Source: Notamacropus eugenii (taxonomy: Eukaryota; Chordata; Mammalia; Diprotodontia; Macropodidae). Taken from it: DNA of 64,000 nt. Below the pieces are notes generated by a model. That model made no database searches and was not told where the DNA came from. It saw only the letters and a list, made by a program, of their open reading frames with translations. Position 1 is the first letter of the stretch; each line of letters starts with the position of its first letter. The stretch lies in NCBI RefSeq assembly GCF_028372415.1, contig NC_092875.1, forward strand, positions 191,795,522 through 191,859,521, read 5' to 3'. Position numbers and translations under genes: made by a program. This document shows positions 63,191 to 64,000 of the stretch, piece after piece.

Positions 63191-63880
63191 GGGCAATATA
63201 GTGTGGTGGAAAGGACATTGTACTTACAAGTCAGAAGACCTTGGTTGGAATCCCAGCTCTGATAAGTACTGGTTGTATGACCTTTGACAAAATCATTTAA
63301 CCTCTCTTTAACTTGATCTTCCTACAAGTAAAAGAGAGATAACACTATCTTTATCTAACAAATGAAATATGAAACCTAAATATGGGAAGTGTTACCAGGT
63401 AAAATGTCTGGAAATGTCACAACATTTTGTGGGCAGTAAAGGAACTTAGGAAGCTAGGTGGTGCGGTAGATAAAGTGCTGGGCCTCCGCTTCCTGAGTTC
63501 AAATCTGGCCTCAGACACTTACTAGGTGTGTGACCCTGGGCAAATCACTTAACCCTGTTTGTCCCGGTTTCCTCACCTATAAAATGAGCTAGAGAAGAAT
63601 ATAGAAAACCACTATAGTATCTTTGCCAAGAAAGAGTTGGCCATGACTGAAATGATTAACAAAAAGTAACTTGCTTGCCCTTTTATCTAAATGAGAGAAC
63701 CAGTGATCTTTCAGTAGAAAGTTTTTTGTATATGTGAAAACTATTTGTGAGAGGAAACATAGAACAGTGATTTTAGAGCTGGCCAGAGCAAAGTCCTGGG
63801 TTTGAGTCTTGTCTGTCCCACTTGTTACATGGGTGACACTGGGCAAGGCATGCCATTATCCCCTAAGAAATGAAGACTCT
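63190..63880 (+). mobile_element. Three sense SINEs in a row
   Basis: 63,195-63,390 MIR-type (ATAGTGTGGTGGAAAGGACA, TGGTTGTATGACCTTTGACA). 63,442-63,668 tRNA-SINE with RTE tail (GCTAGGTGGTGCGGTAGATA, CTAGGTGTGTGACCCTGGGC, GAGTTGGCCATGACTGAAAT). 63,760-63,880 MIR-type (ACAGTGATTTTAGAGCTGGC, GGTGACACTGGGCAAGGCAT). Confidence 0.85.
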
Positions 63881-64000
63881 AATCAAGCAAAGCATGTAAA
63901 GACTTTCAAAGGTAGAAAAAGATGGCTCCCTGGTAGTTTCTGATACCAACAAAATTCTCAGTTTGGTTGAAAATAAACCTACAACATATGAGTTAATCAG
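63881..64000. other. Unassigned end of window
   Basis: AT-rich, nothing recognised. Confidence 0.3.

Overview
The window reads as ordinary gene-poor nuclear DNA of a marsupial. I see no bacterial, viral or organellar gene organisation. The evidence is the repeat mixture: L1 LINEs whose ORF2 end carries the mammalian L1 motif around DPAIPLLG; many L2 and CR1/L3 LINE remnants; MIR-type SINEs; tRNA-derived SINEs with an RTE/BovB-like tail ending in a GAACAACAA-type stretch; and a second SINE family whose tail matches a LINE with a C2H2-like C-terminus. That combination is known from opossums and Australian marsupials. I cannot tell which from sequence alone. All family names come from recalled consensus patterns, without a database search.

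No complete protein-coding gene can be supported. Nearly all long open frames are shadows of repeats: (GA)n/(TC)n tracts, LINE ORF remnants, or antisense of SINEs. The best hint of a host gene is 47.6-50.3 kb, plus strand. It has a CpG-dense, GC-box and CCAAT-box bearing stretch (47,630-48,560), followed by two short open segments with splice-like borders and compatible phase (49,350-49,423 and 50,119-50,232). A 194-codon minus-strand ORF at 14,981-15,565 is the only other long frame not explained by a repeat.

Layout: 0.7-3.3 kb SINEs and a GA tract. 3.3-4.4 kb unique. 4.4-7.1 kb CR1, L2 and RTE remnants. 7.1-10.7 kb a minus-strand L1 with its 5' end, most of ORF2 missing. 10.7-15.6 kb mostly unique with SINEs. 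15.6-22.3 kb a dense L2/L1/SINE mosaic, including an RTE-like insertion with a 16-bp target duplication and a long GA tract. 22.3-23.4 kb and 27.0-27.8 kb unique AT-rich DNA that could be conserved non-coding sequence. 23.4-26.7 kb L1, hAT and L2. 28.8-29.7 kb a strongly diverged ~40-bp tandem repeat. 31.4-32.6 kb an LTR inside a SINE inside a CR1. 33.8-47.1 kb SINE/L2 mosaic with unique gaps. 47.6-51.4 kb the possible promoter and exons. 51.5-54.2 kb an L1 inside a SINE inside an L2, with an LTR in the same L2. 54.8-57.4 kb CR1, a short L1 and L2. 57.4-64 kb unique DNA, SINEs and an L2 split by an LTR remnant.

The nested insertions give a relative age order: L2 and CR1/L3 oldest, then MIR and tRNA-SINEs, then L1, RTE-like, hAT and LTR insertions. 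I found no convincing undescribed functional system. The most unusual structures are the 28.8-29.7 kb tandem repeat and the unnamed element shared by 29.04-29.2 kb and 58.1-58.3 kb.
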